Shown here piece after piece: positions 8,334 through 17,700 of a DNA stretch of 62,149 nucleotides. Under the pieces are notes generated by a model. The model was given only the letters and a program-made list of their open reading frames with translations, was not told where the DNA came from and made no database searches. Position 1 is the stretch's first letter. Each line of letters begins with the position of its first letter. The DNA is taken from positions 1-62,149 of the forward strand of contig NZ_WJBC01000018.1 in NCBI RefSeq assembly GCF_014284475.1, given 5' to 3'. The position numbers and the translations under genes are program-made. This stretch comes from Acetobacterium fimetarium (GTDB lineage Bacteria > Bacillota > Clostridia > Eubacteriales > Eubacteriaceae).

Positions 8334-8558
8334 TTAGACGCCCGGAATCAGGAGCGTGCTTTCAATTTTGATAACTTCTTCCATGGTCGGCGTCTGTAGT
8401 CCGGCAAGCGCCTGAGCCACAGCGTAGATATCATCATCGACAGCCGTTTCCTTCAGATTTGAATAAGTCTTCGACTTAATCACTTCCTTACCATCGACCA
8501 TCCCGTAGTTGGAACGGATCTGGATTTTGTTTCCAAGAAAATCAGTAGTTACTGGCAT
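8334..8558 (-). CDS. DUF1659 small protein
   Basis: A 74-residue protein of the DUF1659 family (central YSNLKETAVDDDIYAVAQAL, then a hydrophobic tail). The function is unknown in the family. AAAGGAGGT stands just before the ATG. It pairs with the downstream DUF2922 gene, from which a MITE-like palindrome separates it; the two probably share a transcript ending at 7908. Confidence 0.8.
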   Translation of the reverse strand: MPVTTDFLGNKIQIRSNYGMVDGKEVIKSKTYSNLKETAVDDDIYAVAQALAGLQTPTMEEVIKIESTLLIPGV

Positions 8559-9091
8559 TCTGTGTACCTCCTTTCTTCAGGCATTAGCGATACTGCCGTT
8601 AGTTTCGCTGCCGGTTTGCGCGAACCAATTTGTACACTGTACGGCGGACAGTCTTAGGACTGTTCGCCTACACGTTACCAAATTGGTTGCGAAACCGACA
8701 GCAAAACAACTTCTGTTCGTGGCTTTAAGTTTCGCAACTTCCTGTGTATACTCTATAAATGGAACAAACCGGAAAAAGGTGCCAAAAAGAAATAAGAATG
8801 TATTTTACACTTCCTTATTTCATTTTAACGGCTAAAATGAAATAAGAACCCGTAGGGGCGATCCTTGATCGCCCGCCCCGTCAATTTCAAACCACCCGGG
8901 AACAGTCACCACCCCCGTTAGGCATCATCCCGTAGGGGCGATCCTTGATCGCCCACCCCGTCAATTTCAAACCACCCGGGAATATTCACCACTCCCGTCA
9001 GGCATCATCCCGTCGGGGCGATCCTTGATCGCCCGCCCCGTCAATGTCAGGAACAAACGCAAAAAGGCGGGTATTACCCGCCTAACAAAAC
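8559..9091. repeat. Repeat-only gap: family P copy 3 and three ~80-bp GTAGGGG units
   Basis: 8595–8715 is a family-P palindrome. 8849–9045 holds three tandem ~80-bp units (hairpins at about 8851, 8933 and 9013) with GGGCGATC/GATCGCCC stems and the spacer CCCGTCAATTTCAAACCACC. Between them (about 8720–8845) is AT-rich sequence with no gene. Confidence 0.8.
9061..9083 (-). terminator. Terminator after the M15 peptidase gene
   Basis: On the minus strand the hairpin GGCGGGTAATACCCGCC is followed by a T5 run, eight bases after the M15 stop codon. The hairpin itself is of the GGCGGGTA/TACCCGCC REP type, so a REP arm seems to serve as terminator. Confidence 0.75.
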
Positions 9092-9640
9092 CTAAATCTC
9101 CAGATGACAGAACCCTTCATCCTCATAGATGATCACACCCAGCCCCTGGTTCTCGGCGGCCGCCGCCAGCTCAAAGACCGAAAAGTCCGGCGCGTAGCAG
9201 TCCACCGCATAGCCGACCAGATGGCGTGAATTGGCAATGCCGCCGACCTCCCGGTTGCGGATCGGGCAGCGGACACCGGACGTCACGATGACCGCAGCAC
9301 CAAGCGCTACCCGGACCGCCTCCAGCCGGGCCAGCAGCTCGCCGTTCATCTCCGCCGGAAACCCGGTGCAGTAACGCCCTTCGCAGCAGCAGGCAAACTC
9401 ATCTCTTTTGAAGTGGGCCGTCAGCTGCTCCCCGGCAGCATCGGTCACTTCCTGCGCCGGCCCATCCCCCCGAAACAGCGCCGCATGCGTCAGCGGCCCC
9501 ACCATTCCATCCACTTCCAGCCCCCGGTCAGCCTGAAACGCCGCGATCGCCGCCCGCGTCAGCGGCCCGTCGATCCCGTCAATCGGCCCCGGATCATATC
9601 CGGCCGCCACCAAAGCTTCCTGAATCAATTCCATATACAT
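9092..9640 (-). CDS. Peptidoglycan-binding M15 peptidase (endolysin-like D-Ala-D-Ala carboxypeptidase)
   Basis: A 182-residue protein. Residues 1–55 are a PG_binding_1 domain (EALVAAGYDPGPIDGIDGPL, FQADRGLEVDG, VGPLTHAAL). Residues 65–182 are a Peptidase_M15 domain with zinc ligands in SRHLVG (His), AVDCY (Asp) and CHLEI (His) at the C-terminus. It is expected to cut D-amino-acid bonds in peptidoglycan cross-links. It has no signal peptide, so export would need the holin just upstream, as in phage endolysin cassettes. A Cys cluster ACCCEGRYC is present, as in many clostridial members. AAAGGAGGG precedes the ATG. Confidence 0.88.
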   Translation of the reverse strand: MYMELIQEALVAAGYDPGPIDGIDGPLTRAAIAAFQADRGLEVDGMVGPLTHAALFRGDGPAQEVTDAAGEQLTAHFKRDEFACCCEGRYCTGFPAEMNGELLARLEAVRVALGAAVIVTSGVRCPIRNREVGGIANSRHLVGYAVDCYAPDFSVFELAAAAENQGLGVIIYEDEGFCHLEI

Positions 9641-10133
9641 ATCAAATCCCTCCTTTTATTTCACAACGAACCCGTAGGGGCGGACCACGCCCGCCTTTGA
9701 TCCCACAATGAACCCCGTAGGGGCGATCCTTGATCGCCCGCAACGTCAATACCACAAGCCAACGCACAGGGCAGGCCATATCCTCCCTGTCGCTCAAGCC
9801 GTAACCCAGTACCGACAATTGGATACCAAACCAAAAGAGCAGAGCGGACGGAGATCAATCGAACCACCGTTGCTCAAGCCAAAACCCAGTACCGACAATT
9901 GTAACATCGTGTTGTTTGCCTCAGGGCGAACAGGCGATAGCCTGTCCGAACTGCCTGCAAACAACTGATTTACAATTGGTCGGTACGGTATTCGCCGCAA
10001 CGAAGTGATTTCCAAAATCCTGTCCACTCTGAAACGATACTTCCAGTCTGCAAACAACTGATTTACAATTGGTCGGTACGGTATCCGCCGCAACGCAATG
10101 ATTTCCCAAATCCCGTCCGCTCTGAAACAGCCG
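9641..10133. repeat. Repeat-only gap between M15 peptidase and holin genes
   Basis: It holds GTAGGGGCGGACC and GTAGGGGCGATCC hairpins (about 9673 and 9718), a TACCGACAATTG half site (9819), a full family-Q palindrome (9890–9985) and a family-Q half copy (10047–10080). A direct repeat of about 60 bp with CGCCGCAACG..GTGATTTC follows each of the last two (9990–10040 and 10085–10130). No gene was seen. Confidence 0.75.
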
Positions 10134-10541
10134 TTAAGATTTCGCCTCCTTTTCCGATAACTGCGCCAATACGCTTTTGAGCCGGGCCGGAATCGGAAAA
10201 CCCAGCCGGCTCAGATTCTCGGTGATGCTGATGCCTTCGTTGGCGGTGTAGAAGAAAATCACAGCGGTGCGCATGGCCGCGCCGCCGCCCAGCAGGTTCT
10301 GATCGAGCAGATGGCCCATGGCCACCATCACCAGAATCAGGATTTTCTTGAGAATGCCGACAAAACCAATTTCACTCGCGATCTGCCGTAGCGCCACCGC
10401 CGCCATCACGCCGGTCAGGTAATCAATCAGGATAAAGCCCAGTAGGGTATAGAGATACCCGTCGAAGCCGCCCAAAAGAAACCCCAGCACCGACCCGATG
10501 ACCGCGAACCCCTCCGGCAGCCGGTTCAGAATTGTTTTCAT
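10134..10541 (-). CDS. Phage/toxin-secretion holin family protein (TcdE-like)
   Basis: A 135-residue membrane protein of the Phage_holin_4_1 / toxin-secretion holin family (phi-Cp1/TcdE group). Hydrophobic segments run at about residues 13–30 (FAVIGSVLGFLLGGFDG), 33–52 with the family motif LIDYLTGVMAA, and 65–85; the family segment AVIFFYTANEGISITEN follows. Holins make inner-membrane pores; TcdE lets toxins out without a signal peptide. It is first in the minus-strand cassette. The ATG at 10541 is chosen because GGAGG lies 12–18 bp upstream; an in-frame Met at 10589 has no ribosome site. Confidence 0.88.
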   Translation of the reverse strand: MKTILNRLPEGFAVIGSVLGFLLGGFDGYLYTLLGFILIDYLTGVMAAVALRQIASEIGFVGILKKILILVMVAMGHLLDQNLLGGGAAMRTAVIFFYTANEGISITENLSRLGFPIPARLKSVLAQLSEKEAKS

Positions 10542-10600
10542 GAAACCTTTAATCCTCCTTTCATCAGATTGAGACAGATGCGCTGGCACCGTTTAAAAAC

Positions 10601-10725
10601 TGCCGTTAACTTCGCTGCCGGTTTACACGAAACTATTTTTACACTGTACGGCGGACAGTCTTAGGACTGTTCGCCTACACGTTACAAAATAGTTTGTGAA
10701 AACCGGCATCAAAGCAAGTTGGTTT
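10601..10725. repeat. Family-P MITE-like palindrome, copy 4
   Basis: CGCTGCCGGTTTACACGAAA facing GTTTGTGAAAACCGGCATC with the central GGCGGACAGTC/GACTGTTCGCC hairpin. It lies just upstream of the holin gene, in a 400-bp gap that otherwise has a terminator (10794–10822) and a GTAGGGGCGAGCC hairpin (10848–10872). Confidence 0.8.
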
Positions 10726-10793
10726 ATGCCTTTAAAATTACACAGTGCAACTGTCTCTTTATATATATGGAAGACATTTAAAAAAGATGACAC

Positions 10794-10822
10794 AAAAAAA
10801 GACCATCCGATAAAGGATGGTC
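10794..10822 (-). terminator. Terminator after the PocR receptor gene
   Basis: Stem GACCATCC/GGATGGTC with A-runs on both sides in + orientation. On the minus strand the hairpin is followed by seven T residues, downstream of the receptor gene. It could also act on the + strand, but I see no + gene there. Confidence 0.8.
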
Positions 10823-10847
10823 AAAAAAAATCGCTATTAAGAACTGT

Positions 10848-10872
10848 AGGGGCGAGCCTCGCTCGCCCGCAA
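10848..10872. repeat. GTAGGGGCGAGCC-type REP hairpin
   Basis: Stem GGGCGAGC/GCTCGCCC with loop CT, headed by GTAG. It differs from the GGGCGATC type in paired positions. Confidence 0.75.
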
Positions 10873-10943
10873 CGTCAATACCCAAAACCAACGCATCGAG
10901 CAGGCTGCACCCGCCCTGTCGATCAGGCCATTGTCGGTACGAT

Positions 10944-12002
10944 CTAATACAGATTCGCTTTCAGCGTCTTAATCTCTGCTTTCAGCTTGTCCGCAATCTC
11001 GTTGAGCAGCGTCAGCTTGGCACTGATTTCCGTCATCGAATCCTTGTGTTCGCCGATGATCTTGTTGGACTTCGCCGCCTGGGCTTCAACCCCGTTCATG
11101 CTGGCCACAATGCTGTCGAGAATCGTTTCGATCTTCTTGGCCGAATCCACACTCTGGGAAGCCAGTTTCCGGACCTCGTCGGCAACGACATTGAAACCGC
11201 GCCCGAATTCACCGGCCCGGGTCGCTTCAATGGCCGCATTCAGCCCCAGCAGATTGGTCTGGGTGGCAATATCGCGGATAAATTTCAAAATCGAATCCGT
11301 TTCCTTGACCTTGTTCTTGGAGATCGTCGAAGACTCCAGCAGATCATCCGATGTTTGCGTCAGCGATTCGATCTGCCCGGAAAAACCGTCGATGAATTCA
11401 CTGATCGAGCGGACATTGTCAAACATATTCTGGGAAATCAGCTCGAATTTTTCGGTTTCGTCCACCAGCAGCCGGTTGTGATGGCCCATCTGGGAGATGG
11501 AGTTGGCAAAAACATAGAGCATTTCCGCCGCCGCGTCAATTTGCGCGCGGGGAACGATCGAAACCTTCCGCAGTGCCTCAATGTATTCATCCTCGTCGAT
11601 CCTCAGTTCGCGGGCGATTTTGCGGAAGTTTTCCTCGTCCGGTTCCTCGGTCAGCACCTGACCGCCGAGGATGGCGCCGATCTGGACCCCGTCGATGACA
11701 ATCGGAGCGGCAAAATCGACCAGCCCGGCATGGCAGGAATAAACCGCCGGCCGGCCGGAAGCCGCCGCTTTTTTACCGCCGCTGATATCGCATTCGACAC
11801 AGCGCCGATTGCCTTCCGTTGAAGAGCCGCGGGTATATTTGATACAAAAATCCGTAAAACAGCTGGGCTGAGTAATTTCACCTTTTACGTTGTCGCAGGA
11901 GATACTGGCCATTCCTGTCGCCGCGGAAAAAGCATCCTGAAACTTCTGCAATACATTAACATCGATCAGTTCGTCTACTGAATACTCTACACTTTTTTCC
12001 AT
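10944..12002 (-). CDS. PocR sensor–methyl-accepting chemotaxis-type signalling protein
   Basis: A 352-residue soluble protein. Residues ~10–170 match a PocR ligand-binding domain (Cys pairs FTDFCIKY and [11 protein letters not shown], then [16 protein letters not shown] and GAILGGQVL). Residues ~200–330 are a short MCP signalling domain with the hairpin signature [20 protein letters not shown] and [12 protein letters not shown], the part that talks to CheA/CheW. No transmembrane segment is visible, so it should sense a cytoplasmic signal; PocR domains bind propanediol-type ligands or hydrocarbons in known cases. The start at 12002 is chosen because GGAGG lies nine bases upstream, rather than at a Met five codons earlier. 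Confidence 0.88.
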   Translation of the reverse strand: MEKSVEYSVDELIDVNVLQKFQDAFSAATGMASISCDNVKGEITQPSCFTDFCIKYTRGSSTEGNRRCVECDISGGKKAAASGRPAVYSCHAGLVDFAAPIVIDGVQIGAILGGQVLTEEPDEENFRKIARELRIDEDEYIEALRKVSIVPRAQIDAAAEMLYVFANSISQMGHHNRLLVDETEKFELISQNMFDNVRSISEFIDGFSGQIESLTQTSDDLLESSTISKNKVKETDSILKFIRDIATQTNLLGLNAAIEATRAGEFGRGFNVVADEVRKLASQSVDSAKKIETILDSIVASMNGVEAQAAKSNKIIGEHKDSMTEISAKLTLLNEIADKLKAEIKTLKANLY

Positions 12003-12263
12003 TTTATACGCCTCCATATTGATTGTCCCAGGGGAACGATTTAATGTTATACCAATAAAATATGATATAATAAGATCAAATTAAAAAAATCGTATACATT
12101 TCTGATACTTTTTTAATATATGATTTCTATTTTCCCGAAACCTTTGCTATAATAAACATATTGTATCACGTCAATTTACGATTGTCACCTACAAAATATT
12201 TAATCCCAACTGCAATAAAACGTTCTAATCAAACGTTACTATATTATGGAGGAATAATACTTA

Positions 12264-12854
12264 ATGATACTATTTTTGAGTATGGTGGTACCCCCGGACC
12301 CAAGCACCGAGCATCATAAAAAACTTAAAATTGATGAAAAGCTGTTCGCCCGCATCGCGGCCGACGACATGGCCGCCTTTGAAGAACTGTACCGGGTGAC
12401 CGAACGCAGCGTCTATGCCTTTGTCCTCTCGATTCTGAAGAACCATGACGATGCGCTGGACGTGGCTCAGGATACCTACCTGAGAATCCGCGCCGCCGCC
12501 CATCTCTATAAGCCGATGGGCAAACCGATGGCCTGGGTTTTCACGATCGCCCGGAATCTGGCGATCAGCAAAATCCGTTCCCGGAAACAGGGCGACAGCG
12601 TTCAGGTCGACGATCTGGAGAACGACCTGTCCTTCTCCTATGTCACCGACAGCGGTGACAAACTGGTGCTTCAGACGGCCTTTAAAATTCTCAGCGATCA
12701 GGAGCGGGAAATCATCTTACTGCATACCATATCCGGCTTTGCCCATCGTGAGATCGCCGAAAGCCTGAATATGCCCTTATCTACCGTACTATCGAAATAT
12801 CATCGCGGCTTAAAAAAGCTCAAAAAATATTTAAAAGAACAGGAGGTGTTATAA
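12264..12854 (+). CDS. ECF-type RNA polymerase sigma factor
   Basis: A 196-residue sigma factor with only regions 2 and 4. Region 2 is at about residues 30–95 (AFEELYRVTERSVYAFVLSI, DALDVAQDTYLRI, MAWVFTIARNLAI). Region 4 is at about 140–190 (SDQEREIILLHTISGFAHREIAESL, TVLSKYHRGLKKLK). GGAGG precedes the ATG. The stop overlaps the start of the next gene (TAATG), so its anti-sigma partner is translationally coupled. A TATAAT at 12148–12153 may be its -10 box, without a clear -35. Confidence 0.9.
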   Translation: MILFLSMVVPPDPSTEHHKKLKIDEKLFARIAADDMAAFEELYRVTERSVYAFVLSILKNHDDALDVAQDTYLRIRAAAHLYKPMGKPMAWVFTIARNLAISKIRSRKQGDSVQVDDLENDLSFSYVTDSGDKLVLQTAFKILSDQEREIILLHTISGFAHREIAESLNMPLSTVLSKYHRGLKKLKKYLKEQEVL

Positions 12855-14032
12855 TGAATACAAGTGATATCGAGAAATCCATCCGCCACGGCATCAGCCA
12901 GGCGCCATTGCTGGATTTTGCCAAGCTGGCCGCGATGCCGGTGGTCAAAATGACCGAGCATGACTATATTACCCGGCAGCCGGCCCGTGTCAAACGAAGA
13001 CCCCGCTACTTTAGGCAGCTCTCGTCGGCCGTCGCCTGCTGTGCCGTTGCCGTGGTCTGCTATTCCGGCTGGTATATCCAGTTTAGGTCACCCGACAGCA
13101 CCGTCGCCCTGGATGTCAACCCCAGCATCGAGATCGTCACCAACCGCCACAACCAGGTGCTGTCGGTCCGGGCCCTCAATGATGATGCCAAAAAGATTGT
13201 CGCCGATCTGGATTTTGACCAGGCCGATCTGGATGAGTCCGTCGATGCCCTCGTCTCCTCCATGATCGATCAGGGCTATCTCAATGCCGACCGCAATGTC
13301 GTGCTGGTCTCGGTGGCCAACAAAGACGCCGATAAAGCCGATGATCTGGCCGTCGCCGTCGATCACTCGATCAAAGACAGTGCCGCCAGCCAGGACATTG
13401 AACCGACGGTGCTGCGGCAGACGTTGACTGAGACCGATGATGAAACCGCCGCCCTGGCGGATCAGTACAGTGTTTCCACCGGCAAGATCAAGCTGGTTCA
13501 GGAGATTGCCGCGGCTGATGAAACCCTGACGGTCGACGCGCTGGCGGGCAAATCCGTCACCGAACTGCTGCAGATTTCGATCGAAAAAGCCGTGGATCTC
13601 AACAAAATCGTTCAGTTTGACGAACCGGCCACCACCCCGGACAGCAAGGCCGACAGTGCCGCCGCCGTCAAGGAAACCATCGCCGATCCAGTCGTCCCGG
13701 CCGACCCGGCGACCACCGAACCGACCGCGGTCAAAGAGACGCAAACCGTCCCGTCTGACACTGCCGCCGTCAATCCGGCCAAAACCGGCACCAGCGAGGC
13801 TGAAACGGTCACGCTGCCGACGCCGTCAGACAATGACAACGCCAGCGCCAACGAATCCGCCAGCGGCGATGAACCGGTCGTGACACCGCCACCGGCAGCG
13901 GGCACAGACAGCGGGGCGTCCACCAACGAGTCGGATCTCAGCGATCCGGTCGTGACCAGGCCGGCGGCCGGCAGCAGCGTCATCGCGCCGACCGAAACCG
14001 GCACCGTGCCGGCGGCCATCCCCGTCGAGTAG
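12854..14032 (+). CDS. RsgI-like membrane anti-sigma factor
   Basis: A 392-residue protein: about 50 cytoplasmic residues, one membrane segment (about 57–75, SSAVACCAVAVVCYSGWYI), then an extracytoplasmic RsgI-like middle domain (about 80–190). Its VALDVNPSIEI stretch (Asn89–Pro90) matches the conserved Asn-Pro site where RsgI proteins cut themselves. The last ~190 residues are a Pro/Thr/Ala/Asp linker with no carbohydrate-binding domain. It overlaps the sigma gene by one base, with AGGAGGTG upstream, so it most likely holds that sigma factor at the membrane. Pairing an RsgI-type sensor with an ECF rather than a SigI sigma is the notable point. The stop codon lies inside the GTAG of a REP hairpin. 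Confidence 0.85.
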   Translation: MNTSDIEKSIRHGISQAPLLDFAKLAAMPVVKMTEHDYITRQPARVKRRPRYFRQLSSAVACCAVAVVCYSGWYIQFRSPDSTVALDVNPSIEIVTNRHNQVLSVRALNDDAKKIVADLDFDQADLDESVDALVSSMIDQGYLNADRNVVLVSVANKDADKADDLAVAVDHSIKDSAASQDIEPTVLRQTLTETDDETAALADQYSVSTGKIKLVQEIAAADETLTVDALAGKSVTELLQISIEKAVDLNKIVQFDEPATTPDSKADSAAAVKETIADPVVPADPATTEPTAVKETQTVPSDTAAVNPAKTGTSEAETVTLPTPSDNDNASANESASGDEPVVTPPPAAGTDSGASTNESDLSDPVVTRPAAGSSVIAPTETGTVPAAIPVE

Positions 14033-14058
14033 GGGCGGTCCTTGACCGCCCGCTCCCA
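14031..14058. repeat. GTAGGGGCGGTCC-type REP hairpin over a stop codon
   Basis: Stem GGGCGGTC/GACCGCCC, headed by GTAG whose TAG is the stop codon of the anti-sigma gene. Its 3-prime end sits where a terminator might be expected. Confidence 0.75.
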
Positions 14059-14099
14059 TTTGTAACAATTATCACAAAAAAATATTAAAAAAATAAAAA

Positions 14100-14350
14100 A
14101 AACGAATAATGGCTGCAATAAAACCGCAGCCGGTTCCGTTATCTGATTATAGAGAAAAAACCCCGGACTATTTTTTTAAAGCAGTGCTGAATAAAGAATG
14201 GGGGTAAAGCCCCGGCAGTGTCTGCCGGTGGCGGGAATAACAGCACGTGAAAGGTGGAATGCCAGCGAATACAGCAGCGCGATCGGAGCGACAGGGCCAG
14301 CAGTCATCATCGGAATAAATACAGTGGTTTGTGTAACGAAGATGAAGACA
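14100..14350. other. Unassigned intergenic sequence with several strong hairpins
   Basis: Between the anti-sigma gene and the ChW gene lie GGCTGC/GCAGCC (14110–14131), GGGG/CCCC around TAAAG (about 14200–14213) and CCGGCAG/CTGCCGG (about 14212–14228), followed by GC-rich sequence to 14310 and then AT-rich sequence. The GC-rich block contrasts with its surroundings. No convincing protein or known riboswitch match was found; it may be a structured RNA or a repeat remnant. Confidence 0.35.
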
Positions 14351-14518
14351 ATGTGTTATTTTTGTAAAAAAAACCTTGCGATTCGAAATAGTTGAGACAA
14401 TTGGATGTATTCGAGAGATTATGAGATAATGTGTTCGTTTTTATCGGCAAGCAGATTAATTTAATTGTGCGAAATGGTGTAATTCGTATTATATCTTTAA
14501 AAAAAGTATAATAATTTA

Positions 14519-14547
14519 TTGCAAAATAGCACAAGAAGGTGTAGAAT
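14519..14547 (+). promoter_or_regulatory. Promoter of the 1400-residue ChW gene
   Basis: TTGCAA (14519–14524), 17 bp, TAGAAT (14542–14547). The same layout with TTGCAA-17-TAAAAT precedes the ChW genes at 44407 and 50981. It would give a leader of about 245 nt. Confidence 0.65.
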
Positions 14548-14591
14548 TCATTGTGAGAATGCTCTTACTCATTTAGCGTTCCATGATATGT

Positions 14592-14637
14592 GTAAACCTA
14601 ACACCTTTTCTAAGATGGTGTTGTAGAATTGGTTTAC
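14592..14637 (+). promoter_or_regulatory. Stable stem-loop in the 5-prime leader of the ChW gene
   Basis: Nested arms GTAAACC/GGTTTAC and AACACC/GGTGTT around an 11-nt loop, about 45 nt after the putative transcription start. Long structured leaders are common on mRNAs of abundant surface-layer proteins. Confidence 0.55.
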
Positions 14638-14798
14638 CCTATGAGGACAATACTTATTAGGAAAGGAGGAAGAGGGCGTAAAGTGGTTCCGCTGAAATGG
14701 AGCATAATTAAATCCTGGATTTTAACGTGAGTAGATCATAAAGATCGTTGCTATTCGGGTAGACAACAAAATATATTAAACGGAGGATTTAAAAAAGT

Positions 14799-17700
14799 AT
14801 GAAAAAACTTACAGCAAGTATTCTTTCAGCAATGCTGATGCTTTCTATGGTCTTTTCTTCAAGCGTTTTCGCTGCCAATGATGCGACTCAAGCATCTGCA
14901 TGGGATTCGTTTGTGGGACTGTTCACAAAAGCAACAACGTCTGAAACGATGGGCGTTGAGTATGCGGGTTGGGTTCAGGATGTTGGTCAGACACCAACAG
15001 ATGGGACCTACATTACCGGACCTGGTCGATTGGGAACTCCTGGTTTAAGTCGACGACTTGAAGGATTCCAGATTAAATTAACCGGTGCTATTCCTACCGG
15101 CGCAAGTATCAAATACATTGTGCATGTAGAAGATTATGGCTGGATGGGTAATATCAATGATACCACTACCTGGAAAGCTAATGGCATCTATGCCGGAACC
15201 AAAGACGAATCAAAACGTATCGAAGATATCAAAATCGTCCTGGTTGGCGCTGATGGCAAAACATTGCCAGGTTACAGCGTAAGCTATGCTGGCCATGTTG
15301 AAAATGAAGGCGATACCGCTTGGGTTTCTGACGGAGCTTCTTTTAACAACACTGGCAAAAGCCAACGTTTAGAATGCCTGGAAGTTAAAGTCGTTCAGAC
15401 TAAAGCTGATATGACTGCTTACACTGCCGCCGTAGCACAAGCTAAAGCAGTTGATGGCGAACTTTTCACAACAACTACTTATGCAGCTTTAACAAAAGCT
15501 CTGGCTGATAATGTTGTAACTGATACTGATACTCAAGTAAAAGTAGATGCAGCAACAACAGCTATCACAACTGCTTTCAATGCATTAGTGCCTGTATCTG
15601 ATCTGGACGCTTACAACGCAGCGGTTACTAAAGCTAATGCGGCTGTCAAAGCTGATTACACTGCTGATTCTTATGCAGCACTGACAAAAGCGCTGGCTGA
15701 CAATGTTGTTACTAATGACGACACACAAGCTAAAGTTGATGGCGCGGTAACGGCTATTAACGATGCTTATGATGCTTTGGTAGAAGTTGCTGACATGACA
15801 GCTTATGATGCAGCAGTAACTAAAGCTAAAGCAGCAGTAGAAGCTGATTACACCGCTGATACTTATGCAGCTTTAGAAAAAGCATTGGCTGACAATGTAG
15901 TGACTAACCAGGATACACAAGCTAAGGTTGATGAAGCTACGAAAGCTATTAACGATGCTTATGATGCTTTAGAATTAGTAGTAAAAGTTGATGGTGCTAC
16001 AGTAGCAACAGCTAAAACAATTGAAGTAGCATTCAATACTCCTATTGCAGATACTTCTAAAGTAACTTTTGCAGTTAAAAGAGGAGCAATCAATGTAACT
16101 GGTTTAACAGTAACATGGAACTCTGACAAAAACAAAGCAACCTTAACATCAACAACAAATTACACAGCTGGCGATTACACAATCAAAGCAGCTGGTATGA
16201 CATTTGGAGTAGATACAGCTACCGTTAAAGTTGAAGCTCAAAAAGTAGGTTCAATTGAAATCGTAGGCGACAATGTAGTTGCAACAGCAGCTGGTGCTTC
16301 TACAGGGATCGTTAATTACATCGTTAAAGATCAATATGGTACAGATGTAACTAAAGAAACTGTTGCTATGAACTTAACTTGGACAGCATCAGCAGGTACA
16401 GTAACTGATGATAACCAAGGTAAAGCGACATGGAATAAAGGTTCAGCAATTGTTGTAACTGGTACAGCGATTGATACAGTTACTTTAACTGCATTTGATC
16501 CAGCAACTACCAAAACAGCTGCTAAGAAATTAACAGCAGTGGCAGCATCAAATGTAAATACATTTGGTTTTGATGGCGAACCAGTAGTACCAACTAATGC
16601 TACTAGACTTACATCAGGTCAAAATGATGTAGTGTTTAATTATACTGCAGCAGATCAATACGGAAATGCAGTTGTTCTTCTCAGCACTGATTTATCACAA
16701 TTACAGTTTATGTCGACTGATACAGCTGTGGTTGATCCAGCAAGTGCTGCGATTGTAAATAAAAAACTGACATTTGACTTCAAATCAGGTATAGCTACAG
16801 CTAAAGAAGTTACGCTGACAGCTATTAACAAAAATACGGGGGCAACTTCTCAAGTTAAATTTACAGTTAATCCTGTAGCTGATGCTTCAGAACCTACCAT
16901 CGTACCGCCAACAACTAACTTTGGCGTTGGTGCTTCAAATTTCAAAGTTTATTTAACAGTAGCCGATCAATATGGTAAACAGTTAACAGCTGATGAAATT
17001 GTGACAGCATCAAAAGCTAACAAATTCCAATTCGCATCAACAAATACAGCCGTTATGACAGTTGCGGCTGCTAATTCAGTAGCTAAAGATACTACTGGTG
17101 CGTTCATTTATATTGCTGCAGGTGGAAGTGCTACATCAGGCCAGAGTGCAACATTGTCATTCACAGTTACTGCTTCTGGTAAAGTAGCAACACAAGCATT
17201 CACATTGGTTGCAGCAAAAGTTCCAGCAGCTATGACATTAGTACCTTCTTCAACCACATTAACTGAAGGTGCAGCATCGACATTAAAAGCTACTTTCGTA
17301 GATCAATATGGTGATCCAATCACCACAGCTTTAACCTATAAAGTTAAATTCACATCTTCAGATACGTCTGTTGCAGCAGCACCAGCTAATGAATCTTTAG
17401 CAAATATGGTAACAGCAGGTAAAACAGTTACTGCTTTATCGGGCTCAGCTGGCAAGTCAACAACAATGACTGCTGAATTATTCAATGATGCTAATGGAAA
17501 CAGTACATTGGATGCAGGTGAGTTAGTAGATACTAAAACTGTTACTTATGCAGTTACAAATGCTACAGGCTTAACCTATTCAATCACAGATATTCCGAAA
17601 ATATATGGTAATGCATCATTGAACCTTGACAGTGCATATGCAAAAGAAATTAAAGTAGTTGCTAAAGATGGTAGCGGTAATACTGTTTCTATCCCATCTT

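Noticed and set aside
7063-10541. Prophage or prophage remnant
   Set aside because: Only holin and lysin-like genes are present; no integrase, capsid, tail or attachment sites were seen.
14180-14260. Class I cyclic-di-GMP riboswitch
   Set aside because: GGGGTAAAGCCCC and CCGGCAG..CTGCCGG recall part of the motif, but the conserved CACG..GGGCAAACC half is absent.
14198-14395. 65-codon ORF in the structured gap
   Set aside because: No ribosome site and no protein-like pattern; hairpins dominate the stretch.
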